The notes under the pieces: model-generated | What the model saw: only the letters and a program-made list of their open reading frames with translations | Databases searched by the model: none | Told to the model about the DNA's origin: nothing | Position numbers and translations under genes: made by a program | In this document: piece after piece, positions 36,871 to 49,738 of the stretch | Position numbering within the stretch: position 1 is the stretch's first letter | Layout: each line of letters begins with the position of its first letter | Assembly: GCF_037975245.1 (NCBI RefSeq) | Contig: NC_092573.1 | Span: 15,460,001-15,524,000, forward strand | Length of the DNA: 64,000 nt | Reading direction: 5' to 3' | DNA from: Apostichopus japonicus | Taxonomy: Eukaryota; Echinodermata; Holothuroidea; Aspidochirotida; Stichopodidae

Positions 36871-39800
36871 CATCCTTGTTGAATGGGATGGAGGGTAGGG
36901 GAGGGGTGGGGGTGTCCAATTGACTTGGCTGCCCTATTGGTCGCCTATTTGCTTTTCTACCTGCTACGGAAAGTTTGATATGTCCTGAAAATTACAGTTT
37001 GTACACTATCACTCTATCTAGATCATTGCATGGGGCAAGTGGTGTGGGTTACTATGGAATCAGGTACCGTATACAGGGTCAGACCCTCATAACGCCCTAA
37101 TAATGTGATATTATGTATAAATAATGTTTTGATGTCATTCCACTAGTTGAGTGGGAATGAGGGGTGGGGATGATTGGAAAGCCCTAATCAGAATATATAT
37201 GCTGTTGCATGTGCTGTATTCATACAATTTGATATATTATAGAGAAAATAGGTATGTACACTGTTATGGCTTTCTCCTATTGTTTGAGAAAGATTTTTTT
37301 TACCATTTCCAACAGCATAGATTAAGGTGATGTATATTAGATGTAATGTCAAAGGTTTTTTTTTTCAACTATTAGGGTCCCAATGTGTGTGAGAATTACT
37401 GAACAGTCTAATATTAATTTTTGACCATCTTATTTTCACCGTTTCAAAGTTTTGATGTCATTCCAAATTGATGAACTGCTTAATCTCAAATGCATCAGTG
37501 TAGAAAATGATCTTGTCCAACTTTTACAGGCTCCACCCATATGTGGAACCATAATGTTGGGCAAAAGGGAGGGGGGGGGGTTGCTGGAGGGGGAAACTGG
37601 GAAAGCAGCTATATGTAGGTTAGAGCTATCATTAGGATCAAATATTTGAAAGCATAGGATTTTATGTGTATTCATCCTTGTTGAATGGGATGGAGGGTAG
37701 GGGAGGGGTGGGGGGGGGTCCAATTGACTTGGCTGCCCTATTGGTCGTCTATTTGCTTTTCTACCTGCTACGTAAAGTTTGATATGTCCTGAAAATTACA
37801 GTTTGTACACTATCACTCTATCTAGATCATTGCATGGGGCAAGTGGTGTGGGTTACTATGGAATCAGGTACCGTATACAGGGTCAGACCCTCATAACGCC
37901 CTAATAATGTGATATTATGTATAAATAATGTTTTGATGTCATTCCACTAGTTGAGTGGGAATGAGGGGTGGGGATGATTGGAAAGCCCTAATCAGAATAT
38001 ATATGCTGTTGCATGTGCTGTATTCATACAATTTGATATATTATAGAGAAAATAGGGATGTACACTGTTATGGCTTTCTCCTATTGTTTGAGAAAGATTT
38101 TTTTTACCATTTCCAACAGCATAGATTAAGGTGATGTATATTAGATGTAATGTCAAAGGTTTTTTTTTTCAACTATTAGGGTCCCAATGTGTGTGAGAAT
38201 TACTGAACAGTCTAATATTAATTTTTGACCATCTTATTTTCACCGTTTCAAAGTTTTGATGTCATTCCAAATTGATGAACTGCTTAATCTCAAATGCATC
38301 AGTGTAGAAAATGATCTTGTCCAACTTTTACAGGCTCCACCCATATGTGGAACCATAATGTTGGGCAAAAGGGAGGGGGGGGGTTGCTGGAGGGGGAAAC
38401 TGGGAAAGCAGCTATATGTAGGTTAGAGCTATCATTAGGATCAAATATTTGAAAGCATAGGATTTTATGTGTATTCATCCTTGTTGAATGGGATGGAGGG
38501 TAGGGGAGGGGTGGGGGGGTCCAATTGACTTGGCTGCCCTATTGGTCGTCTATTTGCTTTTCTACCTGCTACGTAAAGTTTGATATGTCCTGAAAATTAC
38601 AGTTTGTACACTATCACTCTATCTAGATCATTGCATGGGGCAAGTGGTGTGGGTTACTATGGAATCAGGTACCGTATACAGGGTCAGACCCTCATAACGC
38701 CCTAATAATGTGATATTATGTATAAATAATGTTTTGATGTCATTCCACTAGTTGAGTGGGAATGAGGGGTGGGGATGATTGGAAAGCCCTAATCAGAATA
38801 TATATGCTGTTGCATGTGCTGTATTCATACAATTTGATATATCATAGAGAAAATAGGGATGTACACTGTTATGGCTTTCTCCTATTGTTTGAGAAAGATT
38901 TTTTTTACCATTTCCAACAGCATAGATTAAGGTGATGTATATTAGATGTAATGTCAAAGGTTTTTTTTTTCAACTATTAGGGTCCCAATGTGTGTGAGAA
39001 TTTAATGAACAGTCTAATATTAATTTTTGACCATCTTATTTTCACCGTTTCAAAGTTTTGATGTCATTCCAAATTGATGAACTGCTTAATCTCAAATGCA
39101 TCAGTGTAGAAAATGATCTTGTCCAACTTTTACAGGCTCCACCCATATGTGGAACCATAATGTTGGGCAAAAGGGAGGGGGGGGGGGGTTGCTGGAGGGG
39201 GAAACTGGGAAAGCAGCTATATGTAGGTTAGAGCTATCATTAGGATCAAATATTTGAAAGCATAGGATTTTATGTGTATTCATCCTTGTTGAATGGGATG
39301 GAGGGTAGGGGAGGGGTGGGGGTGTCCAATTGACTTGGCTGCCCTATTGGTCGTCTATTTGCTTTTCTACCTGCTACGTAAAGTTTGATATGTCCTGAAA
39401 ATTACAGTTTGTACACTATCACTCTATCTAGATCATTGCATGGGGCAAGTGGTGTGGGTTACTATGGAATCAGGTACCGTATACAGGGTCAGACCCTCAT
39501 AACGCCCTAATAATGTGATATTATGTATAAATAATGTTTTGATGTCATTCCACTAGTTGAGTGGGAATGAGGGGTGGGGATGATTGGAAAGCCTTAATCA
39601 GAATATATATGCTGTTGCATGTGCTGTATTCATACAATTTGATATATTATAGAGAAAAAAGGGATGTACACTGTTATGGCTTTCTCCTATTGTTTGAGAA
39701 AGATTTTTTTTACCATTTCCAACAGCATAGATTAAGGTGATGTATATTAGATGTAATGTCAAAGGTTTTTTTTTTCAACTATTAGGGTCCCAATGTGTGT

Positions 39801-40886
39801 GAGAATTACTGAACAGTCTAATATTAATTTTTGACCATCTTATTTTCACCGTTTCAAAGTTTTGATGTCATTCCAAATTGATGAACTGCTTAATCTCAAA
39901 TGCATCAGTGTAGAAAATGATCTTGTCCAACTTTTACAGGCTCCACCCATATGTGGAACCATAATGTTGAGCAAAAGGGAGGGGGGGGGGTTGCTGGAGG
40001 GGGAAACTGGGAAAGCAGCTATATGTAGGTTAGAGCTATCATTAGGATCAAATATTTGAAAGCATAGGATTTTATGTGTATTCATCCTTGTTGAATGGGA
40101 TGGAGGGTAGGGGAGGGGTGGGGGGTGTCCAATTGACTTGGCTGCCCTATTGGTCGTCTATTTGCTTTTTTACCTGCTACGTAAAGTTTGATATGTCCTG
40201 AAAATTACAGTTTGTACACTATCACTCTATCTAGATCATTGCATGTGGCAAGTGGTGTGGGTTACTATGGAATCAGGTACCGTATACAGGGTCAGACCTC
40301 CATAACGCCCTAATAATGTGATATTATGTATAAATAATGTTTTGATGTCATTTCACTAGTTGAGTGGGAATGAGGGGTGGGGATGATTGGAAAGCCCTAA
40401 TCAGAATATATATGCTGTTGCATGTGCTGTATTCATACAATTTGATATATCATAGAGAAAATAGGGATGTACACTGTTATGGCTTTCTCCTATTGTTTGA
40501 GAAAGATTTTTTTACCATTTCCAACAGCATAGATTAAGGTGATGTATATTAAATGTAAAGTAGAAGGTTTTTTTTTCCAACTATTAGGGTCCCAATGTGT
40601 GTGAGAATTACTGAACAGTCTAATATTAATTTTTGACCATCTTATTTTCACCGTTTCAAAGTTTTGATGTCATTCCAAATTGATGAACTGCTTAATCTCA
40701 AATGCATCAGTGTAGAAAATGATCTTGTCCAACTTTTACAGGCTCCACCCATATGTGGAACCATAATGTTGGGCAAAAGGGAGGGGGGGGGGGGTTGCTG
40801 GAGGGGGAAACTGGGAAAGCAGCTATATGTAGGTTAGAGCTATCATTAGGATCAAATATTTGAAAGCATAGGATTTTATGTGTATT
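36871..40886. repeat. Units 46-50: P-rich block ending in a recombinant unit
   Basis: Units 36871, 37673, 38476 and 39281 all have GGGGCAAG, ACCCTCAT and ATTCCAC. Unit 36871 has GTCGCC and TACGGAAAG, as in 1612. Unit 40083 is Q on its left (TTTTTTACC, GTAAAGTAGAAGG, like 806) but ends with the GTCCCAATG and GAATTACTGAAC form typical of the P neighbours. The change lies between about 40575 and 40605, suggesting a crossover or conversion end in that 30-bp interval. Confidence 0.8.
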
Positions 40887-43800
40887 CATCCTTGTTGAAT
40901 GGGATGGAGGGTAGGGGAGGGGTGGGGGGGTCCAATTGACTTGGCTGCCCTATTGGTCGTCTATTTGCTTTTCTACCTGCTACGTAAAGTTTGATATGTC
41001 CTGAAAATTACAGTTTGTACACTATCACTCTATCTAGATCATTGCATGGGGCAAGTGGTGTGGGTTACTATGGAATCAGGTACCGTATACAGGGTCAGAC
41101 CCTCATAACGCCCTAATAATGTGATATTATGTATAAATAATGTTTTGATGTCATTCCACTAGTTGAGTGGGAATGAGGGGTGGGGATGATTGGAAAGCCC
41201 TAATCAGAATATATATGCTGTTGCATGTGCTGTATTCATACAATTTGATATATCATAGAGAAAATAGGGATGCATGTACACTGTTATGGCTTTCTCCTAT
41301 TGTTTGAGAAAGATTTTTTTTACCATTTCCAACAGCATAGATTAAGGTGATGTATATTAGATGTAATGTCAAAGGTTTTTTTTTTCAACTATTAGGGTCC
41401 CAATGTGTGTGAGAATTTAATGAACAGTCTAATATTAATTTTTGACCATCTTATTTTCACCGTTTCAAAGTTTTGATGTCATTCCAAATTGATGAACTGC
41501 TTAATCTCAAATGCATCAGTGTAGAAAATGATCTTGTCCAACTTTTACAGGCTCCACCGATATGTGGAACCATAATGTTGGGCAAAAGGGAGGGGGGGGG
41601 GTTGCTGGAGGGGGAAACTGGGAAAGCAGCTATATGTAGGTTAGAGCTATCATTAGGATCAAATATTTGAAAGCATAGGATTTTATGTGTATTTATCCTT
41701 GTTGAATGGGATGGAGGGTAGGGGAGGGGTGGGGGGTGTCCAATTGACTTGGCTGCCCTATTGGTCGTCTATTTGCTTTTCTACCTGCTACGTAAAGTTT
41801 GATATGTCCTGAAAATTACAGTTTGTACACTATCACTCTATCTAGATCATTGCATGGGGCAAGTGGTGTGGGTTACTATGGAATCAGGTACCGTATACAG
41901 GGTCAGACCCTCATAACGCCCTAATAATGTGATATTATGTATAAATAATGTTTTGATGTCATTCCACTAGTTGAGTGGGAATGAGGGGTGGGGATGATTG
42001 GAAAGCCCTAATCAGAATATATATGCTGTTGCATGTGCTGTATTCATACAATTTGATATATCATAGAGAAAATAGGGATGCATGTACACTGTTATGGCTT
42101 TCTCCTATTGTTTGAGAAAGATTTTTTTTACCATTTCCAACAGCATAGATTAAGGTGATGTATATTAGATGTAATGTCAAAGGTTTTTTTTTTTCAACTA
42201 TTAGGGTCCCAATGTGTGTGAGAATTTAATGAACAGTCTAATATTAATTTTTGACCATCTTATTTTCACCGTTTCAAAGTTTTGATGTCATTCCAAATTG
42301 ATGAACTGCTTAATCTCAAATGCATCAGTGTAGAAAATGATCTTGTCCAACTTTTACAGGCTCCACCGATATGTGGAACCATAATGTTGGGCAAAAGGGA
42401 GGGGGGGGGGGTTGCTGGAGGGGGAAACTGGGAAAGCAGCTATATGTAGGTTAGAGCTATCATTAGGATCAAATATTTGAAAGCATAGGATTTTATGTGT
42501 ATTCATCCTTGTTGAATGGGATGGAGGGTAGGGGAGGGGTGGGGGGTGTCCAATTGACTTGGCTGCCCTATTGGTTGTCTATTTGCTTTTCTACCTGCTA
42601 CGTAAAGTTTGATATGTCCTGAAAATTACAGTTTGTACACTATCACTCTATCTAGATCATTGCATGGGGCAAGTGGTGTGGGTTACTATGGAATCAGGTA
42701 CCGTATACAGGGTCAGACCCTCATAACGCCCTAATAATGTGATATTATGTATAAATAATGTTTTGATGTCATTCCACTAGTTGAGTGGGAATGAGGGGTG
42801 GGGATGATTGGAAAGCCTTAATCAGAATATATATGCTGTTGCATGTGCTGTATTCATACAATTTGATATATTATAGAGAAAATAGGGATGTACACTGTTA
42901 TGGCTTTCTCCTATTGTTTGAGAAAGATTTTTGTTACCATTTCCAACAGCATAGATTAAGGTGATGTATATTAGATGTAATGTCAAAGGTTTTTTTTTTC
43001 AACTATTAGGGTCCCAATGTGTGTGAGAATTACTGAACAGTCTAATATTAATTTTTGACCATCTTATTTTCACCGTTTCAAAGTTTTGATGTCATTCCAA
43101 ATTGATGAACTGCTTAATCTCAAATGCATCAGTGTAGAAAATGATCTTGTCCAACTTTTACAGGCTCCACCCATATGTGGAACCATAATGTTGGGCAAAA
43201 GGGAGGGGGGGGGGGGTTGCTGGAGGGGGAAACTGGGAAAGCAGCTATATGTAGGTTAGAGCTATCATTACGATCAAATATTTGAAAGCATAGGATTTTA
43301 TGTGTATTCATCCTTGTTGAATGGGATGGAGGGTCGGGGAGGGGTGGGGGTGTCCAATTGACTTGGCTGCCCTATTGGTCGTCTATTTGCTTTTCTACCT
43401 GCTACGTAAAGTTTGATATGTCCTGAAAATTACAGTTTGTACACTATCACTCTATCTAGATCATTGCATGTGGCAAGTGGTGTGGGTTACTATGGAATCA
43501 GGTACCGTATACAGGGTCAGACCTCCATAACGCCCTAATAATGTGATATTATGTATAAATAATGTTTTGATGTCATTTCACTAGTTGAGTGGGAATGAGG
43601 GGTGGGGATGATTGGAAAGCCCTAATCAGAATATATATGCTGTTGCATGTGCTGTATTCATACAATTTGATATATCATAGAGAAAATAGGGATGTACACT
43701 GTTATGGCTTTCTCCTATTGTTTGAGAAAGATTTTTTTTACCATTTCCAACAGCATAGATTAAGGTGATGTATATTAAATGTAATGTCAAAGGGTTTTTT

Positions 43801-44915
43801 TTTCAACTATTAGGGTCCCAATGTGTGTGAGAATTAATGAACAGTCTAATATTAATTTTTGACCATCTTATTTTCACCGTTTCAAAGTTTTGATGTCATT
43901 CCAAATTGATGAACTGCTTAATCTCAAATGCATCAGTGTAGAAAATGATCTTGTCCAACTTTTACAGGCTCCACCCATATGTGGAACCATAATGTTGGGC
44001 AAAAGGGAGGGGGGGGGGGTTGCTGGAGGGGGAAACTGGGAAAGCAGCTATATGTAGGTTAGAGCTATCATTAGGATCAAATATTTGAAAGCATAGGATT
44101 TTATGTGTATTCATCCTTGTTGAATGGGATGGAGGGTCGGGGAGGGGTGGGGGGTGTCCAATTGACTTGGCTGCCCTATTGGTCGTCTATTTGCTTTTCT
44201 ACCTGCTACGTAAAGTTTGATATGTCCTGAAAATTACAGTTTGTACACTATCACTCTATCTAGATCATTGCATGTGGCAAGTGGTGTGGGTTACTATGGA
44301 ATCAGGTACCGTATACAGGGTCAGACCTCCATAACGCCCTAATAATGTGATATTATGTATAAATAATGTTTTGATGTCATTTCACTAGTTGAGTGGGAAT
44401 GAGGGGTGGGGATGATTGGAAAGCCCTAATCAGAATATATATGCTGTTGCATGTGCTGTATTCATACAATTTGATATATCATAGAGAAAATAGGGATGTA
44501 CACTGTTATGGCTTTCTCCTATTGTTTGAGAAAGATTTTTTTTACCATTTCCAACAGCATAGATTAAGGTGATGTATATTAAATGTAATGTCAAAGGTTT
44601 TTTTTTTCAACTATTAGGGTCCCAATGTGTGTGAGAATTACTGAACAGTCTAATATTAATTTTTGACCATCTTATTTTCACCGTTTCAAAGTTTTGATGT
44701 CATTCCAAATTGATGAACTGCTTAATCTCAAATGCATCAGTGTAGAAAATGATCTTGTCCAACTTTTACAGGCTCCACCCATATGTGGAACCATAATGTT
44801 GGGCAAAAGGGAGGGGGGGGGGGTTGCTGGAGGGGGAAACTGGGAAAGCAGCTATATGTAGGTTAGAGCTATCATTAGGATCAAATATTTGAAAGCATAG
44901 GATTTTATGTGTATT
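40887..44915. repeat. Five-unit block, second copy of the duplication spaced 38.48 kb
   Basis: Matches 2409-6435 unit by unit; see that entry for markers and offsets. Changes private to this copy include ATTTATCC at the start of the second unit (41691-41698) and ATTACGATC at the end of the third. The upstream neighbour (40083) does not match the upstream neighbour of the first copy (1612), so the left edge lies close to 40887. Confidence 0.8.
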
Positions 44916-45722
44916 CATCCTTGTTGAATGGGATGGAGGGTCGGGGAGGGGTGGGGGGTGTCCAATTGACTTGGCTGCCCTATTGGTCGTCTATTTGCTT
45001 TTCTACCTGCTACGTAAAGTTTGATATGTCCTGAAAATTACAGTTTGTACACTATCACTCTATCTAGATCATTGCATGTGGCAAGTGGTGTGGGTTACTA
45101 TGGAATCAGGTACCGTATACAGGGTCAGACCTCCATAACGCCCTAATAATGTGGTATTATGTATAAATAATGTTTTGATGTCATTTCACTAGTTGAGTGG
45201 GAATGAGGGGTGGTTATGATTGGAAAGCGCCATTAAGAAAATACACTGTTGCATATGCTACATTCATACAATTTGATATATCTCAGAGAAAATATGGTTG
45301 AACACTGTTGTGGTTTTCTCATATTGTTCCAGAAAGATTTTTTTACCATTTCCAACAGCATAGATTAAGGTGATGTATATTAAATGTAATGTCAAAGGTT
45401 TTTTTTTTTTTTCAACTATTAGGGTCCCCATAATGTGTGTGAGAATTTAATGAACAGTCTAATATTAATTTTTGACCATCTTATTTTCACCGTTTCAAAG
45501 TTTTGATGTCATTCCAAATTGATGAACTGCTTAATCTCAAATGCATCAGTGTAGAAAATGATCTTGTCCAACTTTTACAGGCTCCACCCATATGTGGAAC
45601 CATAATGTTGGGCAAAAGGGAGGGGGGGGGTTGCTGGAGGGGGAAACTGGGAAAGCAGCTATATGTAGGTTAGAGCTATCATTAGGATCAAATATTTGAA
45701 AGCATAGGATTTTATGTGTATT
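44916..45722. repeat. Unit 56: Q unit containing a highly divergent patch
   Basis: The first ~298 bases are ordinary apart from one A-to-G change near 45154. The patch at 45214-45330 (see separate entry) follows, then an ordinary poly-T tract of 14 Ts, CCCCATAATG and the normal end. By position it pairs with unit 6436, but its right half carries different markers. Confidence 0.9.
45214..45330. repeat. Divergent satellite patch, ~117 bp
   Basis: Aligned by eye to the unit just upstream (44112), this stretch has more than 20 substitutions and a net 2-bp deletion in about 117 bp. Flanking sequence on both sides is near-identical to other copies. Examples: GGTTATG for GGGGATG, GCGCCATTAAG for GCCCTAATCAG, ATACACTG for ATATATGCTG, GCTACATTC for GCTGTATTC, ATCTCAGAG for ATCATAGAG, and TTGTTCCAG for TTGTTTGAG. 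Core words such as ATACAATTTGATATAT and AACACTGTT remain. It covers the left arm and most of the spacer of the inverted repeat. Confidence 0.9.
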
Positions 45723-48134
45723 CATCCTTGTTGAATGGGATGGAGGGTCGGGGAGGGGTTCGGGTGTCCAATTGACTTGGCTGCCCTATTGGTCGTCTAT
45801 TTGCTTTTCTACCTGCTACGTAAAGTTTGATATGTCCTGAAAATTACAGTTTGTACACTATCACTCTATCTAGATCATTGCATGTGGCAAGTGGTGTGGG
45901 TTACTATGGAATCAGGTACCGTATACAGGGTCAGACCCTCATAACGCCCTAATAATGTGATATTATGTATAAATAATGTTTTGATGTCATTTCACTAGTT
46001 GAGTGGGAATGAGGGGTGGGGATGAATGGAAAGCCCTAATCAGAATATATATGCTGTTGCATGTGCTGTATTCATACAATTTGATATATTATAGAGAAAA
46101 TAGGGATGCATGTACACTGTTATGGCTTTCTCCTATTGTTTGAGAAAGATTTTTTTTACCATTTCCAACAGCATAGATTAAGGTGATGTATATTAAATGT
46201 AATGTCAAAGGTTTTTTTTTCAACTATTAGGGTCCCAATGTGTGTAAGAATTAATGAACAGTCTAATATTAATTTTTGACCATCTTATTTTCACCGTTTC
46301 AAAGTTTTGATGTCATTCCAAATTGATGAACTGCTTAATCTCAAATGCATCAGTGTAGAAAATGATCTTGTCCAACTTTTACAGGCTCCACCCATATGTG
46401 GAACCATAATGTTGGGCAAAAGGGAGGGGGGGGTTGCTGGAGGGGGAAACTGGGAAAGCAGCTATATGTAGGTTAGAGCTATCATTAGGATCAAATATTT
46501 GAAAGCATAGGATTTTATGTGTATTCATCCTTGTTGAATGGGATGGAGGGTAGGGGAGGGGTTCGGGTGTCCAATTGACTTGGCTGCCCTATTGGTCGCC
46601 TATTTGCTTTTCTACCTGCTATGTAAAGTTTGATATGTCCTGAAAATTACAGTTTGTACACTATCACTCTATCTAGATCATTGCATGTGGCAAGTGGTGT
46701 GGGTTACTATGGAATCAGGTACCGTATACAGGGTCAGACCCTCATAACGCCCTAATAATGTGATATTATGTATAAATAATGTTTTGATGTCATTTCACTA
46801 GTTGAGTGGGAATGAGGGGTGGGGATGAATGGAAAGCCCTAATCAGAATATATATGCTGTTGCATGTGCTGTATTCATACAATTTGATATATCATAGAGA
46901 AAATAGGGATGCATGTACACTGTTATGGCTTTCTCCTATTGTTTGAGAAAGATTTTTTTTACCATTTCCAACAGCATAGATTAAGGTGATGTATATTAAA
47001 TGTAATGTCAAAGGTTTTTTTTTTCAACTATTAGGGTCCCAATGTGTGTAAGAATTAATGAACAGTCTAATATTAATTTTTGACCATCTTATTTTCACCG
47101 TTTCAAAGTTTTGATGTCATTCCAAATTGATGAACTGCTTAATCTCAAATGCATCAGTGTAGAAAATGATCTTGTCCAACTTTTACAGGCTCCACCCATA
47201 TGTGGAACCATAATGTTGGGCAAAAGGGAGGGGGGGGGGTTGCTGGAGGGGGAAACTGGGAAAGCAGCTATATGTAGGTTAGAGCTATCATTAGGATCAA
47301 ATATTTGAAAGCATAGGATTTTATGTGTATTCATTCTTGTTGAATGGGATGGAGGGTAGGGGAGGGGTTCGGGTGTCCAATTGACTTGGCTGCCCTATTG
47401 GTCGCCTATTTGCTTTTCTACCTGCTACGTAAAGTTTGATATGTCCTGAAAATTACAGTTTGTACACTATCACTCTATCTAGATCATTGCATGTGGCAAG
47501 TGGTGTGGGTTACTATGGAATCAGGTACCGTATACAGGGTCAGACCCTCATAACGCCCTAATAATGTGATATTATGTATAAATAATGTTTTGATGTCATT
47601 TCACTAGTTGAGTGGGAATGAGGGGTGGGGATGAATGGAAAGCCCTAATCAGAATATATATGCTGTTGCATGTGCTGTATTCATACAATTTGATATATCA
47701 TAGAGAAAATAGGGATGCATGTACACTGTTATGGCTTTCTCCTATTGTTTGAGAAAGATTTTTTTTACCATTTCCAACAGCATAGATTAAGGTGATGTAT
47801 ATTAAATGTAATGTCAAAGGTTTTTTTTTTTTTCAACTATTAGGGTCCCAATGTGTGTAAGAATTAATGAACAGTCTAATATTAATTTTTGACCATCTTA
47901 TTTTCACCGTTTCAAAGTTTTGATGTCATTCCAAATTGATGAACTGCTTAATCTCAAATGCATCAGTGTAGAAAATGATCTTGTCCAACTTTTACAGGCT
48001 CCACCCATATGTGGAACCATAATGTTGGGCAAAAGGGAGGGGTTGCTGGAGGGGGAAACTGGGAAAGCAGCTATATGTAGATTAGAGCTATCATTAGGAT
48101 CAAATATTTGAAAGCATAGGATTTTATGTGTATT
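45723..48134. repeat. Units 57-59: three TTCGGG-type units in tandem
   Basis: All three have GAGGGGTTCGGGTG, ACCCTCAT with GTGGCAAG, GATGAATGG, GATGCATGTACAC and GTGTAAGAATT. This is the only place where this intermediate type occurs in adjacent units; elsewhere it is single (7244, 10466, 30370). The last two also have GTCGCC, and 46526 has TATGTAAAG as in 7244. The last (47332) ends with the short four-G tract, as do 7244 and 10466. Confidence 0.85.
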
Positions 48135-49738
48135 CATCCTTGTTGAATGGGATGGAGGGTCGGGGAGGGGTGGGGGGTGTCCAATTGACTTGGCTGCCCT
48201 ATTGGTCGTCTATTTGCTTTTCTACCTGCTACGTAAAGTTTGATATGTCCTGAAAGTTACAGTTTGTACACTATCACTCTAGCTAGATCATTGCATGTGG
48301 CAAGTGGTGTGGGTTACTATGGAATCAGGTACCGTATACAGGGTCAGACCTCCATAACGCCCTAATAATGTGATATTATGTATAAATAATGTTTTGATGT
48401 CATTTCACTAGTTGAGTGGGAATGAGGGGTGGGGATGATTGGAAAGCCCTAATCAGAATATATATGCTGTTGCATGTGCTGTATTCATACAATTTGATAT
48501 ATTATAGAGAAAATAGGGATGCATGTACACTGTTATGGCTTTCTCCTATTGTTTGAGAAAGATTTTTTTTACCATTTCCAACAGCATAGATTAAGGTGAT
48601 GTATATTAAATGTAATGTCAAAGGGTTTTTTTTTTCAACTATTAGGGTCCCAATGTGTGTAAGAATTAATGAACAGTCTAATATTAATTTTTGACCATCT
48701 TATTTTCACCGTTTCAAAGTTTTGATGTCATTCCAAATTGATGAACTGCTTAATCTCAAATGCATCAGTGTAGAAAATGATCTTGTCCAACTTTTACAGG
48801 CTCCACCCATATGTGGAACCATAATGTTGGGCAAAAGGGAGGGGTTGCTGGAGGGGGAAACTGGGAAAGCAGCTATATGTAGGTTAGAGCTATCATTAGG
48901 ATCAAATATTTGAAAGCATAGGATTTTATGTGTATTCATCCTTGTTGAATGGGATGAAGGGTCGGGGAGTGGTGGGGGGTGTCCAATTGACTTGGCTGCC
49001 CTATTGGTCGTCTATTTGCTTTTCTCCTGCTACGTAAAGTTTGATATGTCCTGAAAATTACAGTTTGTACACTATCACTCTATCTAGATCATTGCATGTG
49101 GCAAGTGGTGTGGGTTACTATGGAATCAGGTACCGTATACAGGGTCAGACCTCCATAACGCCCTAATAATGTGATATTATGTATAAATAATGTTTTGATG
49201 TCATATCACTAGTTGAGTGGGAATGAGGGGTGGGGATGATTGGAAAGCCCTAATCAGAATATATATGCTGTTGCATGTGCTGTATTCATACAATTTGATA
49301 TATTATAGAGAAAATAGGGATGTACACTGTTATGGCTTTCTCCTATTGTTTGAGAAAGATTTTTTTTACCATTTCCAACAGCATAGATTAAGGTGATGTA
49401 TATTAAATGTAATGTCAAAGGGGTTTTTTTTCAACTATTAGGGTCCCAATGTGTGTGAGAATTAATGAACAGTCTCATATTAATTTTTGACCATCTTATT
49501 TTCACAGTTTCAAAGTTTTGATGTCATACCAAATTGATGAACTGCTTAATCTCAAATGCATCAGTGTAGAAAATGATCTTGTCCAACTTTTACAGGCTCC
49601 ACCCATATGTGGAACCATAATGTTGGGCAAAAGGGAGGGGGGGGGGTTGCTGGTGGGGGAAACTGGGAAAGCAGCTATATGTAGGTTAGAGCTATCATTA
49701 GGATCAAATATTTGAAAGCATAGGATTTTATGTGTATT
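48135..49738. repeat. Units 60-61: Q units with many private changes
   Basis: Unit 48135 has GAAAGTTACAG and CTCTAGCTAG. Unit 48937 has GATGAAGGG, GGGGAGTGG, a 1-bp deletion in TTTTCTCCTGC, GTCATATCAC, GTCTCATATT, TTCACAGTTTC and GTCATACC. GTCATACC also occurs at the end of 8042. These units seem less homogenised than their neighbours. Confidence 0.75.
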
